In this document: piece after piece, positions 6,277 to 13,749 of the stretch
Position numbering within the stretch: the stretch's first letter is position 1
How the letters are laid out: every line of letters begins with the position of its first letter
From: Lawsonibacter sp.
GTDB taxonomy: Bacteria > Bacillota > Clostridia > Oscillospirales > Oscillospiraceae
Assembly (NCBI GenBank): GCA_022798155.1
Contig: JAAWLY010000010.1
Span: forward strand, 1 to 24,432
Reading direction: 5' to 3'
DNA length: 24,432 nucleotides
Made by a program: the position numbers and the translations under genes
Notes under the pieces: model-generated
What the model was told of the DNA's origin: nothing
The model's input: the letters and a program-made list of their open reading frames with translations, nothing else
Databases searched by the model: none

Positions 6277-7558
6277 ATGTTGTCACAATCATGTTGGGCC
6301 AGCGGTGTTCCATAAAGCCGTCGCCGTACTGCCGGTCGATAAATTCCTCAAAGGAGTTGGCCGGCTGGGGCCGGACCGCCCGGGTGTTGTACCGCAGCAT
6401 GGCCGCGCAGGTGAGCAAGCCGTTGCATACCATCAAAGCCACCACCACCCAGGTCATAATTTTCCCGGCCAGGGCGGGAAAGCCCTCGATCAGCCGGGAC
6501 ATCCGGGGGTAGATCCCCTTGATCCAGAACACCGCCAGCACCCCCCAGAAAAAGCAGAACAGCACGTTGGTCCGCCCGCCGATGTTCAGGGGCATGTGGC
6601 TGTAGTCCCAGAATACGGTACCAAACACCAGCTCGGTAAACACGCTGCACATGTACTCATAGGTCCCGCCGATGAAAAAACCGGCGGCAAAGGCAAAGAA
6701 GGAGTCCCGCTCGGCCAGCCGCTGGAGGGTGACGGTGAGCACCACCGCCCCCAGTCCCCACACAAAGCTGAAAGGGCCGTATAGCACGCTGGAGCGGCTC
6801 ATCCACTGGCCGTTGACCAGCCCGCACCAGAAGGTTTCAATGATATCCCCCAGCAGGGCGCTAGAGAGAAAGACCCATACCAGCTTGTCCAGGCAGACGC
6901 CCCTGGCGAAGGTATATACCCCCTGCTCCTCCGGGGTCATCTCCCGAATTCCGGGATAGGCCTTCTGGAGGCGGCGCCACAGGTTGGCGGTGAGCCGCCC
7001 TGCAATCCGCCCTTCGCTGCTGCTAGCTTCCCGGCGCTCATAGGCCTGGACGCCCCCGGTGCGCAGGGTGTACAGCACCCCCACAAAGTCCGCCGCGATC
7101 AGCAGGGCGAGGATACAAACCAGGGTGGTTTTTAAAAGTGCGGGCACCAAGGTCATCACGCCCAGCAGCAGGGGATGGCTGACCAGGTAAGTCACGTAAA
7201 AGCCGGCCGACACCAACCCGGAGGAGATCAGTCCCTTCCAGCTGCCCGCCAGAATCCGGGGGCGCTCACCTCCCCAGTGTACGTTTGGCCCAAGCCACCG
7301 GTTGAGGTGCTCGGAGAAGCTCTCCACCACAGAGACAATGGCCATGGTAAGCAAAAATTGCAGCCAGTACCGCCCTGCCAAGGCGGGGAGGGTGAGCATC
7401 ATCAGGTCGAAAGACACCCCGTAAGACAGCAGAAAGGGCAGCGTAAGAAAGCCCCGGTTGCGGAACTGCCGCTGGGTGACGGCGTAGTACAGCACCTCGG
7501 TGCACCAGCCCAAAAAGGAGTAAATCAACAGATAAAGGGCCAAATCCAGCCAGCTCAT
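6275..7558 (-). CDS. Putative ABC-transporter permease, tandem CmpB-like domains
   Basis: The 427-residue integral membrane protein has two related halves. The first (about residues 1-165) starts 'LLIYSFLGWCTEVLYYAVTQRQFRNRGFL'. This matches the opening of the CmpB-type putative permease family (PF06541, recognised by eye). The second (about 225-375) carries the family's closing signature 'EYMCSVFTELVFGTVFWDYSHMPLNIGGRTNVLF'. A hydrophilic linker at about 170-220 separates them. Single-domain members are common in Clostridia and have no proven substrate. ATG 7558 follows an AAAGGAAAG site 29 bases after the ANTAR regulator stop, so the two probably form an operon. The link to nitrogen metabolism rests only on that neighbourhood. 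Confidence 0.7.
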   Translation of the reverse strand: MSWLDLALYLLIYSFLGWCTEVLYYAVTQRQFRNRGFLTLPFLLSYGVSFDLMMLTLPALAGRYWLQFLLTMAIVSVVESFSEHLNRWLGPNVHWGGERPRILAGSWKGLISSGLVSAGFYVTYLVSHPLLLGVMTLVPALLKTTLVCILALLIAADFVGVLYTLRTGGVQAYERREASSSEGRIAGRLTANLWRRLQKAYPGIREMTPEEQGVYTFARGVCLDKLVWVFLSSALLGDIIETFWCGLVNGQWMSRSSVLYGPFSFVWGLGAVVLTVTLQRLAERDSFFAFAAGFFIGGTYEYMCSVFTELVFGTVFWDYSHMPLNIGGRTNVLFCFFWGVLAVFWIKGIYPRMSRLIEGFPALAGKIMTWVVVALMVCNGLLTCAAMLRYNTRAVRPQPANSFEEFIDRQYGDGFMEHRWPNMIVTT

Positions 7559-7587
7559 AGCGCTTTCCTTTCTTGTATTTTCCAGGG

Positions 7588-8172
7588 TTAGGAGTACAGC
7601 TTGATAATCTCTTCCGCCACCGCCCGTTTGGATATGCAGCGGTCCATGGCCTGGTGGGCGATGTAGTGGTGGGCGTCCGGTTCAGACATTTTCAGCTCGC
7701 TGATGAGCAGCCACTTGGCCCGGTTGACCAGGCGAATCTCCTCCATTTTCTCCTCAACGGGGCGAGATTTCTTTTCCAGCCCCCGCAGCCGCTCCCGGGT
7801 GGCGGTCATCCAGTTCAGTCCCCGGACCATGGCCCCCCTGGGGGTGGGCTTGGGCAGGATGTAGACCCCGTGCTCCACCACCCGGGAATAGACCTGGCCG
7901 TACAGCTCCGCAGCCACGAAGAGCACCGCCACACAGCTGCCCTGGCGGCAGCTGTCCACGGCGAACCGGATGCCGGAGTCGTCGGGCAGAGGGGAGTTGA
8001 TAAACATGAAGTCGAAGGGCCGCTGGCTCCTGGCCCGCTCGGCGGCGCTGATGCTGGCAACAGCGATGGTGGGGGCGTAGACAGCCTCGGGCAGGAAGCC
8101 GGCCAGGGTCTCGCGGAACTGCTCCGAGGCCGACACCACCAGCACGCTGTATACCCGCTCCTTTAAGCTCAT
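7588..8172 (-). CDS. ANTAR-domain regulator with degenerate receiver (NitR/GlnR-like)
   Basis: The 194-residue protein has a receiver-like N-terminal domain (about 5-120) and a C-terminal ANTAR domain (about 130-190: 'EEIRLVNRAKWLLISELKMSEPDAHHYIAHQAMDRCISKRAVAEEII'). ANTAR domains bind paired RNA hairpins and prevent transcription termination; in clostridia such proteins next to glnA control glutamine synthetase. In the receiver the usual phospho-acceptor Asp is Asn59 ('FMFINSPLPDD') and the acidic pair near the N-terminus is missing ('LVVSASE'), while Lys108 is kept. It is therefore probably not phosphorylated in the usual way and may respond to a ligand or partner. ATG 8172 follows AAAGGAGGG. 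The gene lies downstream of glnA, separated by a palindromic element. Confidence 0.88.
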   Translation of the reverse strand: MSLKERVYSVLVVSASEQFRETLAGFLPEAVYAPTIAVASISAAERARSQRPFDFMFINSPLPDDSGIRFAVDSCRQGSCVAVLFVAAELYGQVYSRVVEHGVYILPKPTPRGAMVRGLNWMTATRERLRGLEKKSRPVEEKMEEIRLVNRAKWLLISELKMSEPDAHHYIAHQAMDRCISKRAVAEEIIKLYS

Positions 8173-8200
8173 GTCTATCCCTCCTTTTCGCCGTGTTTTC

Positions 8201-8362
8201 AGAAGCTGTGCCATTCGCCGAAGTATGCAGATTTACGAGAGAAAATTGTCGTTGGCAAGGCAAAAAAATCTCGGGAATACGTTGTGTATTTCAGGTTTTT
8301 TTACGACGCCAAGGGTAATTTTAGCCGGAAAGATGCGTGCTGAGGCGATTGGTACCGCTTCT
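8201..8362. mobile_element. Palindromic MITE-like element, copy B (162 bp)
   Basis: This second copy matches 6075-6235 with about a dozen substitutions and one extra base. Its ends are AGAAGCTGTGCC and the complement of AGAAGCGGTACC, and the palindrome centre is GTTGT (8281-8285). It fills almost the whole gap between the glnA stop and the ANTAR ribosome binding site. A transcript from glnA would therefore contain a long hairpin before the regulator gene. Confidence 0.7.
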
Positions 8363-8367
8363 CAGAC

Positions 8368-9579
8368 TCAGCCCTTAAAATACTCCTCCGCCACCGCCTT
8401 TGGAACGCTGGACTGGATAAACTCGCTGTACTGTGCCGCCCGGACGGCCTCCGCCCTGTTCTGAGGCAGGCACTGGTACCGGGCCAGGGTCTGGGGGCTG
8501 GCCTGGTAGAGGTTCAGGTCGGCGGGGTCAGGCAGGAGCAGATTTTTCTCAATGCCCCACAGCCCCGCCTGGATCATCAGGGTAAAGGCCAGGTAGGGGT
8601 TGGCGACGGGGTCGGGGGAGCGCAGCTCTGCCCGGCGGTACTCCCCCAGGGCGGCGGGAATCCGCACCAGCTGGGAGCGGTTCTCCCGGGACCAGGAGAT
8701 ATACTGGGGGGCCTTATGGCTGCCGAAGCGGGCGTAGGAGTTCTCCATCGGGTTGAGGAACACCGTCATATCAACCACCCGGCTCAGTACCCCGGCGATC
8801 ATGGGGTAGAGGCAGTCCCGGCCATCACCTGACTTGACGGACATATTGATGTGGAACCCGCTGCCCGGCGCCTCCGGCAGAGGCTTGGGGGAGAAGTCGG
8901 CATACAGGCCGTTGCGCTCAGCGATAAATTTTACAATCGACTGGAAGGTCATCACGTTGTCCGCCGCGGTGAGGGGGTCGGAATACCGAAAGTCAATTTC
9001 ATTCTGGCCCGGGCCCTCCTCGTGGTGGGAGCACTCGGGAAAAATGCCCATCTGGGCCAGGGTGAGGCAAATCTCCCGGCGGATGCTCTCCCCTCTGTCG
9101 TCGGGGGCGATGTCCATATAGCCCGCCCTGTCGTAGGGAGTTTTGGTGGGTTCGCCATTCTCGTCCCGCTTGAACAGGTAAAACTCCTGCTCCGCCCCAA
9201 AGAGGAAGGAGTATCCCTTCTCCCCGGCTTGGGCCACCGTATTTCGGAGGAGGGCGCGGGTGTCGCACTCGAAGGGCCGGCCGTCTGGGTAGACCACCGA
9301 GCAGAACATCCGCACCACCTGGCCGTGTTCCGGCTGCCAGGGCAGGGGCATCAGGGTATCCGGATCGGGGCGCAGCAGCAGGTCGGACCGTGCCTCGTCC
9401 CCAAAGCCAGCGATGGCCGAGGCGTCGAAGGCGATGCCGTACTCAAAAGCCCTGGGCAGCTCCGCGGGCACAATGGAAATATTCTTCTGCCGGCCGAACA
9501 CGTCGCAGAAGGTCAGATGGATAAAGGCCACTTCTTCCTCCTGGACGTACTGAATGACCTCTCGCTGGGAATATTTCAT
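8368..9579 (-). CDS. glnA: Glutamine synthetase, type I family
   Basis: The 403-residue protein has the glutamine synthetase fold signatures in order. These are the N-terminal beta-grasp ('VAFIHLTFCDVFGRQKNISI'), the metal-binding 'FGAEQEFYLF' (Glu130, Glu132), 'EEGPGQNEIDFRYSDPL', 'GSGFHINMSV' with the active-site His, 'NSYARFGSHKAPQYISWSRENRSQLVRIP' and 'RAELRSPDPVANPYLAF'. The enzyme makes glutamine from glutamate, ammonia and ATP. At 403 residues it is shorter than typical GSI (about 440-470). The family includes divergent GS-like ligases, so glutamine synthesis is likely but unproven. ATG 9579 has a weak GCAGGT site. An extended -10 promoter and a small palindrome lie upstream. It is divergent from the type III enzyme gene. 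Confidence 0.88.
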   Translation of the reverse strand: MKYSQREVIQYVQEEEVAFIHLTFCDVFGRQKNISIVPAELPRAFEYGIAFDASAIAGFGDEARSDLLLRPDPDTLMPLPWQPEHGQVVRMFCSVVYPDGRPFECDTRALLRNTVAQAGEKGYSFLFGAEQEFYLFKRDENGEPTKTPYDRAGYMDIAPDDRGESIRREICLTLAQMGIFPECSHHEEGPGQNEIDFRYSDPLTAADNVMTFQSIVKFIAERNGLYADFSPKPLPEAPGSGFHINMSVKSGDGRDCLYPMIAGVLSRVVDMTVFLNPMENSYARFGSHKAPQYISWSRENRSQLVRIPAALGEYRRAELRSPDPVANPYLAFTLMIQAGLWGIEKNLLLPDPADLNLYQASPQTLARYQCLPQNRAEAVRAAQYSEFIQSSVPKAVAEEYFKG

Positions 9580-9595
9580 AATTCTACCTGCTTTC

Positions 9596-9609
9596 CCGAT
9601 TGGAATCGG
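9596..9609. repeat. Palindrome in the glnA leader
   Basis: CCGATT and AATCGG arms flank two central bases, between the predicted glnA start site and its ATG. It could be an operator half-pair or a weak hairpin; the loop is small as RNA unless the stem opens to 5 bp. Confidence 0.35.
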
Positions 9610-9621
9610 TGATTTGCCTTG

Positions 9622-9630
9622 ATTATAACA
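9622..9630 (-). promoter_or_regulatory. Extended -10 promoter for glnA
   Basis: On the minus strand TGTTATAAT (9630-9622) gives TATAAT with an upstream TG. No good -35 lies 17 bases away, so activation or an extended -10 promoter is suggested. The transcript would start near 9615, giving a leader of about 35 bases. Confidence 0.55.
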
Positions 9631-9760
9631 TCTTTTCTTCCGTCATTCCACCGGCCTGACCGCAGCGGGCAAAATTTTGGAGTTCTAAACAGGATGCAGA
9701 AATGGCGGGGAAATCTTTTTGGAGGCTGTGACAGGAATTGAAAAAATTGAAAAAAAACAG

Positions 9761-9790
9761 TTGACTTTTTCTCCGATTCTGGCGTATAAT
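9761..9790 (+). promoter_or_regulatory. Strong promoter for glnN
   Basis: TTGACT (9761-9766) and TATAAT (9785-9790) have an 18-base spacer. An A-rich tract (9736-9758) just upstream could act as an UP element. The -10 lies inside a CTGGCG/CGCCAG inverted repeat (about 9779-9797), so a DNA-binding repressor site is possible. The predicted start, near 9797, comes just before a long hairpin. Confidence 0.75.
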
Positions 9791-9800
9791 GCGCCAGTAA

Positions 9801-9850
9801 GGCAAAGATGTCTTTCAGTAGTGTGCTGAAAGGCGTCTTTGCCCTTTTTT
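9801..9850 (+). terminator. Attenuator-like hairpin at the start of the glnN transcript
   Basis: An 18-bp uninterrupted stem (9801-9818 with 9826-9843, two G-U pairs) closes a 7-base loop TAGTGTG and is followed by C and six T. It has every feature of an intrinsic terminator. It lies between the glnN promoter and the gene, with no upstream plus-strand gene to serve. Transcripts would end after about 50 bases unless antitermination occurs. A neighbouring ANTAR protein makes that attractive, but a second hairpin with the canonical six-base loop is not visible. Confidence 0.7.
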
Positions 9851-9950
9851 GTTTCCGCCCCGGCAAAACCAGCCCCGTCCCCCCGCGGGGAAAGGCTTCC
9901 TCCCTCCGGAGGGAGCCCGGGGGAGGAAACCGAAAACAAGGAAAGGGTGA

Positions 9951-12053
9951 ATGAAAATGGCAGCAGTACCGGAATATTTCGGGAGTTTGGTATTTGACGA
10001 CAGGGTGATGAAGGCCAATCTGCCCGCTGAGGTATATCAGTCCCTGAGAAAGACCATCGACGAGGGCGCCAAGCTGAATATTGGGGTGGCCAACGCTGTG
10101 GCAGCCGCGATGAAGGACTGGGCGGTGGCCCACGGAGCCACCCACTTTACCCACTGGTTCCAGCCCCTCACCGGCGTTACCGCCGAAAAGCACGACAGTT
10201 TTATTTCCCCCTCCCCAGACGGCGGGGTGATTATGGAATTCTCCGGCAAGGAGCTGATTCAGGGGGAGCCAGACGCCTCCTCCTTCCCCTCCGGCGGACT
10301 GCGGGCCACCTTCGAGGCCCGGGGTTACACCGCCTGGGACCCCACCTCCTACGCCTTTATTAAGGATAAAACTCTGTGTATCCCCACCGCCTTCTGCGCC
10401 TACAGCGGCGAGGCTCTGGACAAAAAGACCCCCCTCCTGCGCTCCATGGAGGCGCTGAACAAGCAGGCCCTGCGGATTCTGCGGCTGTTCGGCAACACAG
10501 AGGTCAAGCGGGTGAACACCGCCGTGGGCCCGGAGCAGGAGTACTTCCTCATCGACGCCAAGATGTATGAGCAGCGCCGGGACCTGCGCTTCACCGGCCG
10601 GACCCTCTTCGGCGCCAAGCCTCCCAAGGGCCAGGAGATGGACGACCACTACTTCGGCACCATCAAGCCCCGGGTTGCCGCCTACATGGAGGATCTGAAC
10701 GAAACCCTGTGGAAGCTGGGCATTCTGGCCAAAACTCAGCACAACGAAGTGGCCCCCGCCCAGCACGAGCTGGCCCCCATCTACACCACCACCAACGTCT
10801 CCACCGACCACAACCAGCTTACCATGGAGATTATGCAGAAAGTGGCCGCCCGCCATGGACTGGTGTGCCTGCTCCATGAAAAGCCCTTTGTGGGGGTGAA
10901 CGGGTCCGGCAAACACAACAACTGGTCCATGTCCACCGACACCGGAATCAACCTGCTCTCCCCCGGCGAGACGCCCCACGAAAACGCCCAGTTCCTGCTG
11001 TTCCTGTGCGCCGTTATCAAGGCGGTGGACGACTACCAGGACCTGCTGCGCATCTCGGTGGCCACCGCCGGCAACGACCACCGCCTGGGCGCCAACGAGG
11101 CGCCCCCCGCCGTGGTGTCCATCTTCCTGGGCGATGAGCTGTCCGGCGTACTGAATGCCATCGAAAAGGACATCCCCTATGAGGGAATTGAAAAGACCAA
11201 GATCCGCCTGGGCGTGGACGTGCTGCCTAAGTTCCGCCGGGACACCACCGACCGCAACCGCACCTCTCCCTTCGCCTTCACCGGCAACAAGTTTGAGTTC
11301 CGTATGCTGGGTTCTGCCAACTCCATCGCCTGCGCCAACATCATGCTCAACGCCGCTGTGGCCGAAAGCCTGAAGATTTACGCCGACCGGCTGGAGGGGG
11401 CAGAGGACTTCGAGGCCGCTCTCCAGGGGATGATCCGCAAGACCATTCAGGACCACAAGCGCATCATCTTCAACGGCAACGGCTACGACGACGCCTGGAT
11501 TCATGAGGCCACCGCGAAGCGGGGGCTGCTCAACTACCGCACCACCCCCGACTGCGTACCCCATCTGCTGGAGAAGAAGAATATTCAGATGCTCACCTCT
11601 CACAATGTATACTCCATGCAGGAGCTGGCCTCCCGCTTCGAGGTCACCCTGGAGAACTACTGCAAGACCATTGTCATCGAGGCCAGCACCATGGTGGACA
11701 TGGCCCGCACCGAGATTATCCCGGCCGTGGAGGCCTTCACTCTGGACACCGCCAAGACCGCAGCGGCCAAGAAGGATCTGCTCCTCAGCTGTCCCTGTAC
11801 ATACGAAACTGAGCTGGTAAAGAAACTCTCCGGCCTTACCGACCAGATCGCCGCTAAGGCCGACCAGCTGGAGCAGGCGGTGCTGGCCCTGGCCGACGCC
11901 GGCGATATCAAAACCGAGTCTGAAGCCATCCGGGATGTGGTTCTGCCCAAAATGGGCCAGCTGCGTCTGCCCTGCGACGAGGCAGAGACCCTCACCGCCA
12001 AGAAGTACTGGCCCTTCCCCACCTACGGCGATTTGCTGTTTGGTGTGAGATAA
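9951..12053 (+). CDS. glnN: Glutamine synthetase, type III
   Basis: The 700-residue protein matches GSIII in length and motifs. These are 'VPEYFGSLVFDDRVMKANLP' at the start, 'THFTHWFQPLTG' and 'GGLRATFEARGYTAWDPTS'. The catalytic 'GPEQEYFLID', 'KTQHNEVAPAQHELAPIY', 'VNGSGKHNNWSMSTD', 'AGNDHRLGANEAPPAVVSIFLG' and 'FEFRMLGSANSIACANI' follow. GSIII forms large oligomers and makes glutamine from glutamate and ammonia, often as the main or nitrogen-responsive enzyme in Bacteroidetes, cyanobacteria and some Clostridia. AAGGAAAGGG precedes both ATG 9951 and ATG 9957, so either start is possible. The leader holds a strong promoter and an attenuator-like hairpin. asnB follows 103 bases later. Confidence 0.96.
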   Translation: MKMAAVPEYFGSLVFDDRVMKANLPAEVYQSLRKTIDEGAKLNIGVANAVAAAMKDWAVAHGATHFTHWFQPLTGVTAEKHDSFISPSPDGGVIMEFSGKELIQGEPDASSFPSGGLRATFEARGYTAWDPTSYAFIKDKTLCIPTAFCAYSGEALDKKTPLLRSMEALNKQALRILRLFGNTEVKRVNTAVGPEQEYFLIDAKMYEQRRDLRFTGRTLFGAKPPKGQEMDDHYFGTIKPRVAAYMEDLNETLWKLGILAKTQHNEVAPAQHELAPIYTTTNVSTDHNQLTMEIMQKVAARHGLVCLLHEKPFVGVNGSGKHNNWSMSTDTGINLLSPGETPHENAQFLLFLCAVIKAVDDYQDLLRISVATAGNDHRLGANEAPPAVVSIFLGDELSGVLNAIEKDIPYEGIEKTKIRLGVDVLPKFRRDTTDRNRTSPFAFTGNKFEFRMLGSANSIACANIMLNAAVAESLKIYADRLEGAEDFEAALQGMIRKTIQDHKRIIFNGNGYDDAWIHEATAKRGLLNYRTTPDCVPHLLEKKNIQMLTSHNVYSMQELASRFEVTLENYCKTIVIEASTMVDMARTEIIPAVEAFTLDTAKTAAAKKDLLLSCPCTYETELVKKLSGLTDQIAAKADQLEQAVLALADAGDIKTESEAIRDVVLPKMGQLRLPCDEAETLTAKKYWPFPTYGDLLFGVR

Positions 12054-12095
12054 CCCCTGCCGTCCTCTCCTAACCGGGAGTGACAATATAGCCCT

Positions 12096-12133
12096 CAGCG
12101 GGTCCGGCGCCCCTCCCGACGCCAGACCCGCTG
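12096..12133 (+). repeat. GC-rich hairpin between glnN and asnB
   Basis: CAGCGGGTC (12096-12104) pairs with GACCCGCTG (12125-12133), and after one mismatch GGCG pairs with CGCC. There is no T-run; the stem ends just before the asnB ribosome binding site (GGAGG at about 12145). It may stabilise or separate the two messages, or be a partial terminator. Confidence 0.5.
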
Positions 12134-12156
12134 AATGGGTGATTGGAGGAAAAAAT

Positions 12157-13737
12157 ATGTGTTCCATCATCGGATACTGCGGCCCTGTGGCCGATCAGAC
12201 CGCCTTTCAGGCGGGCTTTCAGCGCACCGTCAGCCGAGGGCCTGACGACAGCCGGGTGGCGAAGGCGGGGACTGGCCTGCTGGGCTTTCACCGACTGGCC
12301 ATTATGGGCCTGACCCCGGAGGGGATGCAGCCCTTCCAGCTGGACGGCAGCCTGGCCGTCTGCAACGGCGAAATTTACGGCTTTGAGACGCTCAAGCAGG
12401 AGCTGCTGGCCAAGGGTTACACCTTCCAAAGCGGCTCCGACTGCGAGATTCTTCTCCCCCTGTACCGGGAGTACGGCGTGGACATGTTCGCCATGCTGGA
12501 CGCGGAGTTTGCCTGCATCCTCTACGACGGCAGGACGGAGCAGTTCATTGCCGCCCGTGACCCCATCGGCATTCGCCCCCTCTACTATGGGTACGACAGC
12601 CATGGGGTCATCCTCTTTGCCAGCGAGCCCAAGAACCTGCTGGGCCTGACGGATAAAATCATGCCCTTTCCCCCGGGGCATTACTATAAAAATGGCAAAT
12701 TTGTTTGCTATCACGATATTGCCAAAGTGGACCAAGTCTGCTATGATGAGTTGGAAATTCTTTGCAGAACCATTCGGGACAAGCTGGTAGCCGGGGTGGA
12801 AAAGCGGCTGGTGGCCGACGCCAAGGTGGGCTTTCTCCTGTCCGGCGGGCTGGACTCCTCTCTGGTGTGCGCCATCGCCGCCAAAAAGAGCAGGGCGCCC
12901 ATCAAAACCTTTGCCATCGGCATGGACATCGACGCCATCGACCTGAAGTACGCCAGGCAGGTGGCTGACTACATCGGCAGTGACCATAGGGAGATCATCA
13001 TCACCAAGGAGGACGTTCTCTCCGCCTTGGAGCGGGTTGTTGAACTGCTGGGCACCTACGACATTACCACCATCCGGGCCAGCATGGGCATGTATCTCAT
13101 CTGCAAGGCCATCCATGAGCAGACGGACATCCGGGTGCTGCTCACCGGCGAAATTTCCGACGAGCTCTTCGGCTACAAATATACCGATTTCGCCCCCTCG
13201 GCCCAGGCCTTCCAGGAGGAGGCGGCCAAGCGGGTACGGGAGCTGCACATGTACGACGTGCTCCGGGCTGACCGGTGCATCTCGGTCAACTCCCTGGAGG
13301 CCCGGGTACCCTTTGGCGATCTGGATTTTGTCAAGTATGTCATGGCCATCGACCCCGGCAAAAAGCTGAACACCTATGGCAAGGGCAAATACCTGCTGCG
13401 CAAGGCCTTTGAAGAGGATTGGCTGCCTGAGGGCATTCTGTGGCGGGAAAAGGCCGCCTTCTCCGACGCGGTGGGCCACTCCCTGGTGGACGATTTGAAG
13501 GAGTACGCCGAAGCCCAGTACACCGATGAGGAATTTGAGACCCGGCGGCAGAAATACAGCCACGCCCGGCCCTTTACCAAGGAGTCTCTGCTCTACCGGG
13601 AGATTTTTGAAAAATATTACCCCGGCCAGAGTGATATGGTGGTGGATTTCTGGATGCCCAACAAATCCTGGGAGGGCTGCGACGTGGACGACCCCTCCGC
13701 CCGGGTGCTGGCCAACTACGGCGACAGTGGGGTTTAA
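12157..13737 (+). CDS. asnB: Asparagine synthase (glutamine-hydrolysing)
   Basis: The 526-residue protein starts at ATG 12157 after GGAGG, so Cys2 becomes the N-terminal nucleophile of the class II glutaminase domain ('MCSIIGYCGP', 'RGPDDSR', 'FHRLAIMGL', 'CNGEIYGF'). The C-terminal synthetase domain has the PP-loop 'SGGLDSS' (residues 229-235) plus 'TGEISDELFGYKY' and 'RVPFGDLDFV'. It converts aspartate, glutamine and ATP to asparagine, glutamate, AMP and PPi. The frame extends upstream to 12139, but that start would block the nucleophile. It follows glnN in the same direction with a hairpin between them. A repeat element and possible terminator follow its stop. Confidence 0.95.
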   Translation: MCSIIGYCGPVADQTAFQAGFQRTVSRGPDDSRVAKAGTGLLGFHRLAIMGLTPEGMQPFQLDGSLAVCNGEIYGFETLKQELLAKGYTFQSGSDCEILLPLYREYGVDMFAMLDAEFACILYDGRTEQFIAARDPIGIRPLYYGYDSHGVILFASEPKNLLGLTDKIMPFPPGHYYKNGKFVCYHDIAKVDQVCYDELEILCRTIRDKLVAGVEKRLVADAKVGFLLSGGLDSSLVCAIAAKKSRAPIKTFAIGMDIDAIDLKYARQVADYIGSDHREIIITKEDVLSALERVVELLGTYDITTIRASMGMYLICKAIHEQTDIRVLLTGEISDELFGYKYTDFAPSAQAFQEEAAKRVRELHMYDVLRADRCISVNSLEARVPFGDLDFVKYVMAIDPGKKLNTYGKGKYLLRKAFEEDWLPEGILWREKAAFSDAVGHSLVDDLKEYAEAQYTDEEFETRRQKYSHARPFTKESLLYREIFEKYYPGQSDMVVDFWMPNKSWEGCDVDDPSARVLANYGDSGV

Positions 13738-13749
13738 AGTACCGCATTT

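Noticed and set aside
9797..9950. A canonical ANTAR dual-hairpin antitermination signal in the glnN leader
   Set aside because: Only one hairpin is present after the predicted start and its loop has seven bases. The AGTGTG part has A1 and G4, but the closing pair would not form, so the claim is kept to attenuator-like.
12054..12156. Asparagine T-box leader upstream of asnB
   Set aside because: The gap is only 103 bases and lacks a T-box sequence and a terminator with a T-run.
9576..12170. An open frame of 864 codons on the minus strand opposite glnN
   Set aside because: It is the antisense shadow of the type III glutamine synthetase. Its translation is low-complexity Gly/His/Val/Gln-rich without family motifs, as expected from GC-rich third positions.
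12070..13563. A 497-codon minus-strand frame opposite asnB
   Set aside because: It is a mirror frame of a clearly real gene with no start signal or recognisable domain.
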